Source of the DNA: Herbaspirillum sp.
Lineage (GTDB): Bacteria; Pseudomonadota; Gammaproteobacteria; Burkholderiales; Burkholderiaceae_D
DNA length: 64,000 bases
Assembly (NCBI GenBank): GCA_028292625.1
Contig: JAQGLY010000014.1
Location: 215,906 to 279,905 of the forward strand
Direction: 5' to 3'
The notes under the pieces were generated by a model. The model did no database searches, had not been told where the DNA came from, and saw only the letters and a program-made list of their open reading frames with translations. A program made the position numbers and the translations under genes. Below, piece by piece: positions 53,820-62,355 of this stretch (position 1 is the stretch's first letter; the number at the start of each line of letters is the position of its first letter).

Positions 53820-54577
53820 ATGAAATTACGCCGCAATTCATGCCTCGCTGCTCTTCTTGCCGCCGCAAGCCTGCCGGTCTACGCACAAACCGCCGTCAAT
53901 GCAGCGCCGGCCCAGATCATCGTGCCCGCATTCGGCGAAGTGGTGCAGCCGAACGATCAGGCGCAGGCCACGCTGGCAGTCGAAGAGCAGGACAAGGACA
54001 AGGCGGCCGCGGCGTCGCGCGTCAACCAGAAAATGAATCAGGGCATCGCCTTGCTGCACAGGCAGGACGCGCAGGCCAAACTGAAGTCCTACGGCTATTA
54101 CACGTATGCGGTGTATCCGGAAGAGCCGTCGCGTTCCGATGGCGGCGCTGTCGCCGCCAAGCCGCGCCAGCCGATCGGCTGGAGAGTCGGTCAATCCCTC
54201 AGTCTGACGACGACCAATTTGAAGGCGCTGCCGCAAACTATTTCCACGGCACAGGTCTGATGTCCTTGAATGGCTTGAATTTCAGTCTCAGCCCGGCCGC
54301 CGCGAAACAAATGGACGCGGCGTTGATCGATGCAACTTATAAAAATCTGAATGAGCGGATTGCCGCGATCGCACACGCGATGGGGCGCAATCCGGCCGAT
54401 GCGGTGCTCGATACGCTGGATTTCGAAGGTTCCGGCAATTATGCGGCGAGCGCGGCGCCGGCGCCGATGATGATGCGCGCAGTCGCGGCCAAGCAGGAAG
54501 CCATTGCCGAGCCCAGTTTCGAACCCGGCGAAACGACCTTGAATATGCGCGCCGTCGGCAAATTGAAATTCAAATAA
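53820..54577 (+). pseudogene. SIMPL (DUF541) domain protein, frameshifted
   Basis: The first frame begins MKLRRNSCLAALLAAASLPVYA, a signal peptide, with GGAG seven bases before the ATG, and continues in the SIMPL pattern (IIVPAFGEVVQPNDQAQATLAVE, YGYYTYAVYPEEP) to TGA 54258-54260. The family's C-terminal half (GLMSLNGLNFSLSP to MRAVGKLKFK) continues in another frame from about 54253 to TAA at 54577. One extra G in CACAGG would restore a 252-residue protein. An ATG overlaps the stop (TGATG), so a coupled second product is possible. Function: periplasmic protein, unknown. Confidence 0.75.
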
Positions 54578-54691
54578 GCGGCGCGTTACATTTGACCGGC
54601 GCTCGACTAGAATAGGCGGGTTTCGCCGTTCTTGCGGCGGGAAGTTCATCCCGCCTGGCGAGTGCCGTATGCCAATTGAAATGGAGTCTCC

Positions 54692-55627
54692 ATGGCAAGT
54701 TTTCGACGCCGCCGCGCTAAAAGCGGCGGTCCTTCTTTTCCCAAGCTGCTGCGCGCCAAAAACGCCGGATCCAGCGCCGTCGGGCAGGACGACGGCGGGC
54801 TGACCGGGGCGCGCGCGCATCGGCGCCATCGCGGCATTTACCTGTTGCCGAACGCATTTACGACGGCGGCCTTGTTCTGCGGTTTTTATGCGATCGTGAT
54901 GGCGATGAATCTGCGCTTCGGCAATGCGTCGATCGCCATTTTCGTCGCGATGGTGCTCGACAGTCTCGACGGCAGGGTCGCGCGCATGACCAATACGCAA
55001 AGCGAATTCGGCGCGCAATATGACAGTTTGTCGGACATGGTTTCTTTCGGCGCGGCGCCGGCGCTGGTGATTTACGAATGGTCGTTGCGCGGCATGGGCA
55101 AACTGGGCTGGCTGGCGGCATTCGTGTATTGCGTCGGCGGCGCGCTGCGCCTGGCGCGTTTCAATACCAATATCGCCGTGGTCGACAAACGGTACTTCCA
55201 GGGCTTGCCGAGCCCGGCGGCCGCCGCGATGGTGGCGGGCTTTGTCTGGGTGATGGACGATTTGCGTTTTGCCGGCGCGGATCTGAACTGGATCTCCTGG
55301 GTGATTACGTTGTATGCGGGGATCACCATGGTCAGCAATGTCCCTTTTTACAGCTTCAAGGACGTCAATTTCCGCAAACCCATGCCGTTTATCGCATCGC
55401 TGGTGGTGGTGGTGGCGCTGGTGGCGATTTCCAGCGATCCGTCCAGTGTGCTGTTCGGTTTGTTTGTGTTGTATGGCATATCGGGTTATGTGGTTTACGG
55501 CTGGCGCAGGATCAAGGGCAAGCCGGTGACCTTGGTGCAGCCGCGCGATGGGGCGCCCGCACAGTCCGCGGCGCCGATACATGACGCAAGCGACGACTCG
55601 ACTTCCGGCCCTGCGCAAAACTCCTGA
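54692..55627 (+). CDS. pssA: CDP-diacylglycerol-serine O-phosphatidyltransferase
   Basis: A 311-residue integral membrane CDP-alcohol phosphatidyltransferase. The signature D-G-x2-A-R-x8-G-x3-D-x3-D is intact as DSLDGRVARMTNTQSEFGAQYDSLSD (key residues D, G, A, R, G, D, D) at about 90-115. About eight membrane segments follow or flank it. It makes phosphatidylserine, precursor of phosphatidylethanolamine. GGAG lies five bases before the ATG. In many relatives psd and leuA are adjacent; here the next gene is a MocR regulator. Confidence 0.93.
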   Translation: MASFRRRRAKSGGPSFPKLLRAKNAGSSAVGQDDGGLTGARAHRRHRGIYLLPNAFTTAALFCGFYAIVMAMNLRFGNASIAIFVAMVLDSLDGRVARMTNTQSEFGAQYDSLSDMVSFGAAPALVIYEWSLRGMGKLGWLAAFVYCVGGALRLARFNTNIAVVDKRYFQGLPSPAAAAMVAGFVWVMDDLRFAGADLNWISWVITLYAGITMVSNVPFYSFKDVNFRKPMPFIASLVVVVALVAISSDPSSVLFGLFVLYGISGYVVYGWRRIKGKPVTLVQPRDGAPAQSAAPIHDASDDSTSGPAQNS

Positions 55628-55785
55628 TGCGCCGGTGCGGAGGTCCGGGGCCGGAACCGCAAAAAGATGGCAGACGCAGGAATAAGATAATTCCGACATA
55701 ACAGCCTGCTCCAACGCATCTGTTTCGGTTTATTTTTTGCTGCTCTGTATCTGTCGAAGTTATTTCATGCAAGCCATGATTAACT

Positions 55786-57291
55786 ATGCAAACGCCAATA
55801 CCCCCTTCCTCACCGTTCCCGACCCGGCAACCGACGCCGCCATCCTCAACCCAACCGCTGTATCGCAGATTGGCTGAACACTATCTGGCGGTAATCAAGG
55901 CGGGCACCCTCGCGCCCGGCGATCGCATGCCGTCGGTGCGCCATCTGATGCGCCAGCATGAAGTCAGCTTATCGACCGCGCTGCAGGCCTGGCGTCATCT
56001 GGAGCAGGGCGGCTGGCTGGAAGCACGGGCCCGATCCGGCTATTTCGTCCGGCAACCGAAACGCGCCGCCATCGGTCCCGCGACCGAACCGGCGTCGCTG
56101 ACGGTGCAGGATCCTGCGCAATATATCGGAATACATCAGCGTTTGTCCGCCATCATTGCGCAAGGGCGGCAGCAAGCGGTCAGCGTCGATCTGAGCAGTT
56201 GTTGCTGCGCGTCGGAGCTGTATGCCGCTAATGCATTGAAGCGTGCGGCGATAAGGGCCTTGCGCCACGATCCGTCGATACTGACCACCATACTTCCCGG
56301 CAACGGGCACGCCAGTTTTCGCAACGCGGTGGCGCGGCGGGCCTTGCGGGCCGGAATTCAAGTCGCGGCGGAACAGGTGCTGGTGACGCAGGGTGGCATC
56401 GAGGCGGTCAATCTGGCCCTGCGGGCGGTAGCGCATGCCGGCGACATCATCGCGGTCGAATCTCCGACGTTTTACGGCGTATTGCAGGCACTGGAAAGCC
56501 TGGGCATGCGCGCACTCGAAATCCCGACCAGTCCGAGCACCGGCATGTCGATCGAGGCGCTGGAGCTGGCGTTGCGCACGCATGACAACGTGAAAGCCGT
56601 CGTGGTGGTCCCGAATCTGCAGAATCCGCTGGGCTGCAGCATGCCGGAAGCGAACAAGGACAGCCTGATCGGCTTGTGTGAACGGCACGGGATCGCGTTG
56701 ATCGAGGACGATACGTATAGCGAACTGGCCGATAACGGCATACCGTTGACGGCATTGAAGGCCCGCGACAAAAGCGGCAATGTGATTTACTGCGCATCGC
56801 TGAACAAGATTCTCGCGCCCGGCATGCGCTTGGGGTGGATGACCGGCGGCCGCTGGCAGGCCCGCGTGGAAATGCTGAAATATTCACAGACGCGCGCCAA
56901 CGAAGTGCTCACGCAAATCGCAGCGGCCGAGTTTATGCTGGACGGGGCCTATGACCGGCATTTGCGCCGCTTGCGCGATTATCTGCGCGGTCAGCGCGAT
57001 CGGATGGCCGAAGCCGTGGCGTCGTATTTTCCGCAGGGAACGCGTTTGAGCGTCCCCGACGGCGGCGTGATGCTATGGGTGGAATTGCCGCGTCCCCTGT
57101 CTTCCCAGGCGATTTTCGAAGAGGCGTTGAAGCGGGGCATTCGCATTGCGCCCGGCACCATGTTTTCCAACTCCAATCGCTTCGATCATTTTCTGCGCTT
57201 GAGTTGCGGTCATCCGTACACCGAGGCGGTGGATCAGGCCGTTCAGTTTCTTGGAAATGTCAGCCGTCAGATGTTGATGCAGGCAGCCTGA
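55786..57291 (+). CDS. MocR/PdxR-type regulator: GntR HTH fused to aminotransferase domain
   Basis: A 501-residue protein. Residues about 20-92 form a GntR winged helix: PLYRRLAEHYLAVIKAGTLAPGDRMPSVRHLM (start diagnostic) and VSLSTALQAWRHLEQGGWLEARARSGYFV. Residues about 130-490 are a fold-I aminotransferase-like domain, with ILPGNGHASFRNAVARR, SPTFYG, the central VVPNLQNPLGCSMP, and the PLP lysine in SLNKILAPGMRLGWM near 345. Such proteins sense PLP or amino compounds. It precedes proVWX in the same direction. Confidence 0.9.
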   Translation: MQTPIPPSSPFPTRQPTPPSSTQPLYRRLAEHYLAVIKAGTLAPGDRMPSVRHLMRQHEVSLSTALQAWRHLEQGGWLEARARSGYFVRQPKRAAIGPATEPASLTVQDPAQYIGIHQRLSAIIAQGRQQAVSVDLSSCCCASELYAANALKRAAIRALRHDPSILTTILPGNGHASFRNAVARRALRAGIQVAAEQVLVTQGGIEAVNLALRAVAHAGDIIAVESPTFYGVLQALESLGMRALEIPTSPSTGMSIEALELALRTHDNVKAVVVVPNLQNPLGCSMPEANKDSLIGLCERHGIALIEDDTYSELADNGIPLTALKARDKSGNVIYCASLNKILAPGMRLGWMTGGRWQARVEMLKYSQTRANEVLTQIAAAEFMLDGAYDRHLRRLRDYLRGQRDRMAEAVASYFPQGTRLSVPDGGVMLWVELPRPLSSQAIFEEALKRGIRIAPGTMFSNSNRFDHFLRLSCGHPYTEAVDQAVQFLGNVSRQMLMQAA

Positions 57292-57500
57292 GATCAGGTT
57301 TATTGTTATCCGGGTAAGAAATAATATTTAAAATTCATGCTGAGACAATTTTCATTATCTTTATAGTGTGGTGTCTGTTGGCTTCAGCCTCAATTTTGGA
57401 GCAAGTTTTTTCAGCCCCGGCAGACTTCATTTCATCCTATATCTTCCTATACACGCATCTCAAAACAAGCTGCGAGTCCGGCATTTTTTGATGTTCCGGA

Positions 57501-57520
57501 CGCGTGCGTACGCGTGCGTA
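57501..57520. repeat. 10-base tandem duplication CGCGTGCGTA x2
   Basis: CGCGTGCGTA occurs twice directly in tandem, followed by TGG, eight T and six G. The junction contains the palindrome GCGTACGC. It may be a slippage product; no function is suggested by the sequence. Confidence 0.85.
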
Positions 57521-57596
57521 TGGTTTTTTTTGGGGGGATGTCGCCGTAGCCGGCGCTTGGCTTGTTCGTTAAAAACTATCGTGTTATTTTAAAAAA

Positions 57597-57626
57597 AGAC
57601 CGCGCTGCACATCCTTGCGCGGTTTT
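57597..57626 (+). terminator. Terminator before proV
   Basis: CCGCGC (57600-57605) pairs with GCGCGG (57617-57622), extended by A-T pairs, followed by TTTTC. It lies about 300 bases after the MocR gene stop and 107 bases before the proV start, so it could end the MocR transcript or attenuate proVWX. Confidence 0.6.
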
Positions 57627-57732
57627 CATTTTGCCGCGCGCAGCCGCGGCGAGTTCGGTTCAATGCGCGCACGTTTGCGTCCAATTGCGGCGACGGTTCG
57701 TTTGCCGGCACCATCACGGGAGTTCCAATCTA

Positions 57733-58978
57733 GTGACGTCTGAAAAACTAGCGATAAAAAACTTATATAAAATTTTCGGTGATGCGCCTGAACTGGCGAT
57801 GCGCCTGGTGCACCGGAATGTGAGCAAAGACGAAATTCTTGCCAAGACCGGGCAATCGCTCGGTGTGATCGATGCCAGTTTCACGGTCAATGAAGGTGAG
57901 ATTTTTGTAATCATGGGTTTGTCCGGCTCTGGAAAATCCACGCTGGTGCGTCTGCTCAACCGTTTGATCGAACCGACCTCCGGCGAGGTCTGGATCAACG
58001 GCCGGGACATCAGCAAACACTCCCCCGAAACAACTGCGTGACGTGCGCCGTAACGAAATGAGCATGGTCTTCCAATCGTTCGCGTTGATGCCGCACATGA
58101 CCGTTCTGGAAAATGTCGGATTCGCTCTGGAGATATCCGGACAAAGCGCGAAGAAGCGCCGCGAAGCGTCGATGGAGGCGCTGCAGAAAGTCGGTTTGGC
58201 CCAGCATGCGGACAGCTATCCCGACGCCTTGTCCGGCGGCATGCAGCAACGCGTCGGCCTGGCGCGGGCGCTGGCCGGCAATCCGCAGATATTGTTGATG
58301 GATGAGGCGTTTTCCGCGCTCGATCCCTTGATCCGTACGGAAATGCAGGATGAACTGGTGAAACTGCAGGCGGACGACAAGCGCACCATTATTTTCATTT
58401 CGCACGACCTTGACGAAGCCATTCGCATCGGCAACCGGATTGCCATCATGCAGGGCGGCCGGGTAGTGCAGGTCGGCACGGCGGAGGAAATTCTGCGCAA
58501 TCCGGCCAACGATTATGTGCGTTCGTTCTTTAACGGCGTCGACGCCACCAGCGTGTTGTCGGCCGCCGACATTGCGCGCAAAACACAGGTCAATATCATC
58601 GATCACGCGGGTATGGGGGTGCATAGCGCTTTGGAACGCTTGCGCCAGCATGACCGGGAATACGGATATGTGGTGAGTCCCGATCAGCGTCTGCTCGGCA
58701 TCGTGTCGAAAGATACATTGCGCCAGGCCGCGGGGCGCACGCCAACACCGTTATTGCCGGATGCCTATCTGCCGGACTTGCTGACCATCTCGCATGACAC
58801 GCCGATCAATGCGCTTTACGAGCCGCTGACACAATGCCCGTACGGCTTGCCGGTGGTCGATCGGAATGGCCGGTATCGCGGCTCGGTGACGCGCAACAAT
58901 CTGCTGGAATTTCTGCATCAACAATCGCACGAACATTCGCGCGAACATTCGCACGAGACCGAGGACGAAGCGGCTTGA
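57733..58978 (+). pseudogene. proV: Glycine betaine/proline ABC transporter ATP-binding protein ProV, frameshifted
   Basis: Starting at GTG 57733 (GGGAG upstream), the frame has the N-terminal ProV extension and Walker [10 protein letters not shown], and stops at TGA 58039-58041. The rest (RRNEMSMVFQSF, signature LSGGMQQRVGLARAL, Walker B ILLMDEAFSALDP, and two CBS domains at the C-terminus) continues in the +1 frame from about 58027 to 58978. Removing one C from the run of five C at 58022-58026 restores [18 protein letters not shown], as in the family. It may be a sequencing error, a real lesion, or phase variation. ProW and ProX downstream are intact. Confidence 0.85.
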
Positions 58979-59054
58979 TCTCCACGCGGTGCGCCGCCGG
59001 CGCGATTTGGTCCGGCTATCTCGCTGCGCCGGTCTCATTATGAGGAAATGAAAA

Positions 59055-60161
59055 ATGAACGATCAATCAAGTAATCCTTGGGCGTCATTGTCGCGTCCGA
59101 CGGCATCGGCGGAGGATGCGCCGATGCAGGATGCCGCGTCCGATTGGCTGCATGCCGGCGCGCCGGATTCGGCGCGCCGGGCGGCGCCGAGTTTCGACTG
59201 GACGCACCCGTTCGACAACAACGTGGTTCCCGTCGACCGCTGGGTCGTCCGCGGCCTCGACTGGGTGGTCGCCCATTTTCGCGATGTGTTTCAGCAGATC
59301 CGCGTGCCCATAGACGCCAGTCTGTCTTTTGTCGAACATGCGCTGCAATCGGTGCCGGCACTGCTGATGATTGCGCTGTTCGGCCTGATCGCATGGCAAG
59401 TCAGCGGCAGGCGGCTGGCGTTCGGAACTGTCGCTTCCCTGCTGCTGATCGGTTTTCTCGGCGTATGGTCGCAAGCAATGACCACCTTGTCGCTGGTAAT
59501 CACGTCAGTTGTGTTCTGTTTGCTGATCGGGCTGCCGCTGGGCATTCTGGCCGCGCGATCGGATCGCCTTGAAAAAGTCCTGCGGCCGCTGCTGGACGCG
59601 ATGCAGACCACGCCGGCATTCGTCTACCTGGTGCCGGTGGTGATGCTGTTCGGCATCGGCAATGTTCCCGGCGTGGCGGTGACCATCGTATTTGCGCTGG
59701 CGCCGCTGGTCCGGCTGACCAGTCTGGGGATCCGGCAGGTCAGGCCGGATCTGATCGAAGCGACGCGTTCGTTCGGCGCAACGCCGTGGCAGATGCTGAC
59801 CAAGGTGCAATTGCCGCTGGCGCTGCCGACCATCATGGCCGGCGTCAATCAGGCGCTGATGCTGTCGCTGTCGATGGTGGTGATCGCGTCGATGATCGCC
59901 GTGGGCGGGCTGGGGCAGATGGTGCTGCGCGGCATCGGACGTCTGGACATGGGACTGGCGACCGTCGGCGGGCTGGGGATCGTGATTCTGGCGATCGTGC
60001 TGGATCGCATGACGCAAGCCTTGATCCGCGAAAATCGTTGCGCGCCGCCGTGGTTCGAACGCGGTCCGGTCGGGATGGCGCGCCGTTTGCGGAGCCGGTT
60101 TCAACGAAAGGGAATGAAATGCGAGCCGCCGATGCAGTCGCTGCAGGCCAATTTCAACTAA
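59055..60161 (+). CDS. proW: Glycine betaine/proline ABC transporter permease ProW
   Basis: A 368-residue membrane protein with a hydrophilic N-terminus (1-90), typical of ProW, and about seven membrane segments. The permease loop (EAA-like) is seen as [32 protein letters not shown] (start diagnostic) near 234-265. It forms the channel of the osmoprotectant importer. GAGGA precedes the ATG. It follows proV by 76 bases. Confidence 0.93.
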   Translation: MNDQSSNPWASLSRPTASAEDAPMQDAASDWLHAGAPDSARRAAPSFDWTHPFDNNVVPVDRWVVRGLDWVVAHFRDVFQQIRVPIDASLSFVEHALQSVPALLMIALFGLIAWQVSGRRLAFGTVASLLLIGFLGVWSQAMTTLSLVITSVVFCLLIGLPLGILAARSDRLEKVLRPLLDAMQTTPAFVYLVPVVMLFGIGNVPGVAVTIVFALAPLVRLTSLGIRQVRPDLIEATRSFGATPWQMLTKVQLPLALPTIMAGVNQALMLSLSMVVIASMIAVGGLGQMVLRGIGRLDMGLATVGGLGIVILAIVLDRMTQALIRENRCAPPWFERGPVGMARRLRSRFQRKGMKCEPPMQSLQANFN

Positions 60162-60183
60162 TCAAGGATCGAATGGAGTAAGC

Positions 60184-61197
60184 ATGGTTTTATCGACACT
60201 CAACAGACGAGCCGCAGCGCTGATGCTGGCCGCCGGGCTATGCGGCGGCGCGGCCGCCGCCGACGATTTGCCGGGCAACGGTATCACCGTGACACCGATC
60301 AAGAGTTCGATCGCGGAAGAAACGTTTCAGACTTTGCTGGTAGCGCGGGCGCTGACCGATCTGGGTTATCAGGTGCTGCCGATCAAGGAAGTGGACTATG
60401 CGGCCGCGCATATTGCCGTTGCGAATGGCGATGCAACGTATCTTGCGGCCAACTGGCAGCCTCTGCATGACGATTACTACAAGCGGGCAGGCGGCGCCGC
60501 CAGGTTCTATCGCAAGGGGATCTATTCGCCGAATGCGCTGCAGGGCTATCTGATCGACAAGAAAACGGCCGACAAATACAAAATTTCAAACCTTGCGCAA
60601 TTGCGCGATCCCGCCATCGCCAAGCTGTTCGATATCAACGGCGACGGCAAGGCCGATCTGGCCGGCTGCAATCCGGGCTGGGGCTGCGAACGGGTCATCG
60701 AAACCCAGTTGGATGCCTATAAGCTGCGCGCCACGGTGACGCACAATCAGGGCAGCTATTCTGCGATCATCGCGGATACGCTGGCGCGTTACAAAGGCGG
60801 CGAGCCCATTCTGTATTACACCTGGACGCCGTACTGGCTCAGCGCCGTGCTGGTGCCGGGACGCGACGTGGTATTCCTGCAGGTGCCGTTCTCGGCGCAG
60901 CCGGCGCCGAACCGGAACGTCGATACGCGATTGCCGGATGGCTCGAACTACGGTTTTCGGCCGAATACGCAGCATATTCTGGCCAATCTGAAATGGGCCA
61001 AGGCCAATCCCGCCGCCGCCGAACTGTTTGCGATCATGCAATTGCCGAACGCCGATATCAATGCCGAAAACCTCCGCATGGAGCAGGGCGAAAACAAGCC
61101 CGCCGATATCGCACGCCATACCGACGGGTGGATCGCCGCGCACCGCGCCGTTTACGACGGCTGGCTGCGGCGGGCGCGGGCCGCGGCTGCCAAATGA
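60184..61197 (+). CDS. proX: Glycine betaine/proline-binding periplasmic protein ProX
   Basis: A 337-residue protein with a signal peptide (1-25, ending AAAADDLPG) and the ProX ligand-binding fold: [21 protein letters not shown] (start diagnostic), the aromatic box residues around [13 protein letters not shown] and [10 protein letters not shown], and [13 protein letters not shown]. It delivers betaine or related osmoprotectants to ProVW. GGAG lies before the ATG, 22 bases after proW. It converges with the lipoprotein gene one base away. Confidence 0.93.
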   Translation: MVLSTLNRRAAALMLAAGLCGGAAAADDLPGNGITVTPIKSSIAEETFQTLLVARALTDLGYQVLPIKEVDYAAAHIAVANGDATYLAANWQPLHDDYYKRAGGAARFYRKGIYSPNALQGYLIDKKTADKYKISNLAQLRDPAIAKLFDINGDGKADLAGCNPGWGCERVIETQLDAYKLRATVTHNQGSYSAIIADTLARYKGGEPILYYTWTPYWLSAVLVPGRDVVFLQVPFSAQPAPNRNVDTRLPDGSNYGFRPNTQHILANLKWAKANPAAAELFAIMQLPNADINAENLRMEQGENKPADIARHTDGWIAAHRAVYDGWLRRARAAAAK

Positions 61198-61198
61198 G

Positions 61199-61702
61199 TT
61201 ACATCATTCCGGCGTGGTCGCCGCCGCGGTCATAACGCATGTCGGGGCCGTTCTCCAGCTTGCGCACGATGCCCTGGTTATCTATGTAAACCGACATCAT
61301 GGAGTTCCATACCCCGGCCTCCTTGAAGCCGTAATTCCATGCGATATAAGGGGAGCGGGCGTATTTAACGACTTCAGTGGGCGCGCCGACCGTGCGCAGC
61401 ACATCGTTCCGGGTGGAAACATCGGGTTTAAGCAGCCCGAATCTTTCCATGGTCCATACCTGATCGTAGGATTTCAACCTGCCGTCCGGGCCTATTCTGG
61501 CCATATATGAATATTGACCGAAATAGCCGGGCTCGTAGGCCAGCAATTTATCGTTGCCGTCGGCATACACCGATTTCGGCTGGCCGAGTTTGGCGACGGT
61601 TTGCGCTTCGGTGTCTCCGACGGCCGGTGGCGGGCCGAACATTGCGCAGCCGGACAAGCCCAGAATGCAGGTAAAAAGGAAAATCTTGGCTAAATGTCTC
61701 AT
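61199..61702 (-). CDS. BamE/SmpA-like lipoprotein, hypothetical
   Basis: A 167-residue lipoprotein with lipobox LSGC (Cys19) after LAKIFLFTCILG. The mature part has the SmpA/BamE-like pattern seen twice: DTEAQTVAKLGQPKSVYADGNDKLLAYE and TRNDVLRTVGAPTEVVKYARSPYIAWNYGF (starts diagnostic), a double repeat of the BamE-like fold. It is probably an outer-membrane lipoprotein. AAGGA precedes the ATG. Confidence 0.8.
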   Translation of the reverse strand: MRHLAKIFLFTCILGLSGCAMFGPPPAVGDTEAQTVAKLGQPKSVYADGNDKLLAYEPGYFGQYSYMARIGPDGRLKSYDQVWTMERFGLLKPDVSTRNDVLRTVGAPTEVVKYARSPYIAWNYGFKEAGVWNSMMSVYIDNQGIVRKLENGPDMRYDRGGDHAGMM

Positions 61703-61885
61703 GATGATTCCTTGTCAATCCTCGGCGTCAGTCCCCTGTCGACGTAAGTAATTGAATTGGTAGATGTTTTGTGGGTTTTGTTTTATACTTCGCGCTGGTC
61801 GTTCGGCCATTTTTTATTTTTATTCATTTTTGTTCACGATTCGCAGGGGTAAATACTCCGCTTGTCGCTTGTTAAGGTCTCTGAC

Positions 61886-62155
61886 ATGTCTATTGAAAAA
61901 GATGCAAAAGCCGCCATTATCTCAGATAATGCGCGCGCTCAAAACGATACCGGTTCCCCGGAAGTGCAAGTCGCATTGTTGACTGCACGCATTAACGATC
62001 TGAACGGCCATTTCAAGGCCCATGCCAAGGATCACCATTCCCGCCGTGGTCTGATTATGATGGTTAATCGTCGTAAAAGTTTATTATCGTATTTGAAAGA
62101 TAAAGACGCTACACGTTACCGTGCGCTGATCGAAAAACTCGGCTTGCGCAAGTAA
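61886..62155 (+). CDS. rpsO: 30S ribosomal protein S15
   Basis: The 89-residue length and sequence are typical: [52 protein letters not shown] (start diagnostic) with the rRNA-binding residues. The ATG at 61886 gives the canonical [10 protein letters not shown] possible -10 TATACT lies at 61784-61789 but the matching -35 is poor. It precedes pnp as in most proteobacteria, with a hairpin between them. Confidence 0.98.
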   Translation: MSIEKDAKAAIISDNARAQNDTGSPEVQVALLTARINDLNGHFKAHAKDHHSRRGLIMMVNRRKSLLSYLKDKDATRYRALIEKLGLRK

Positions 62156-62190
62156 TTGTTGTCGTTCTTCGTCCGGTTTTTATAGCCTTC

Positions 62191-62225
62191 AATGCCCGCA
62201 TCAGTTTCTGATGTGGGCATTTTTG
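62191..62225 (+). terminator. Terminator/attenuator between rpsO and pnp
   Basis: AATGCCC-G-CATCAG pairs with CTGATG-T-GGGCATT around TTT, followed by TTTTG. It lies 36 bases after the rpsO stop; in relatives a hairpin in this place limits pnp read-through and can be a processing site. Confidence 0.85.
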
Positions 62226-62355
62226 TTTGCGGCTTTGGCAGCTAAACAGTTATGAGCAGGCATTCGCAGTAGGTGATTGTGTTTTTGCGGCAGTCATCGT
62301 GGTGAGGTGAACGACAGCGCCTGAAAATCTGTCGGCAAAATAGAAAGGAAACACC

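Larger units (their letters stand above)
57292..57732 (+). other. Intergenic region between the MocR gene and proV
   Basis: A 441-base stretch with no recognised gene. It contains a 10-base tandem duplication at 57501-57520, long T/G runs at 57523-57540, and a terminator at 57597-57626. A promoter for proVWX is expected after the terminator, but no clear boxes could be assigned. Confidence 0.55.
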
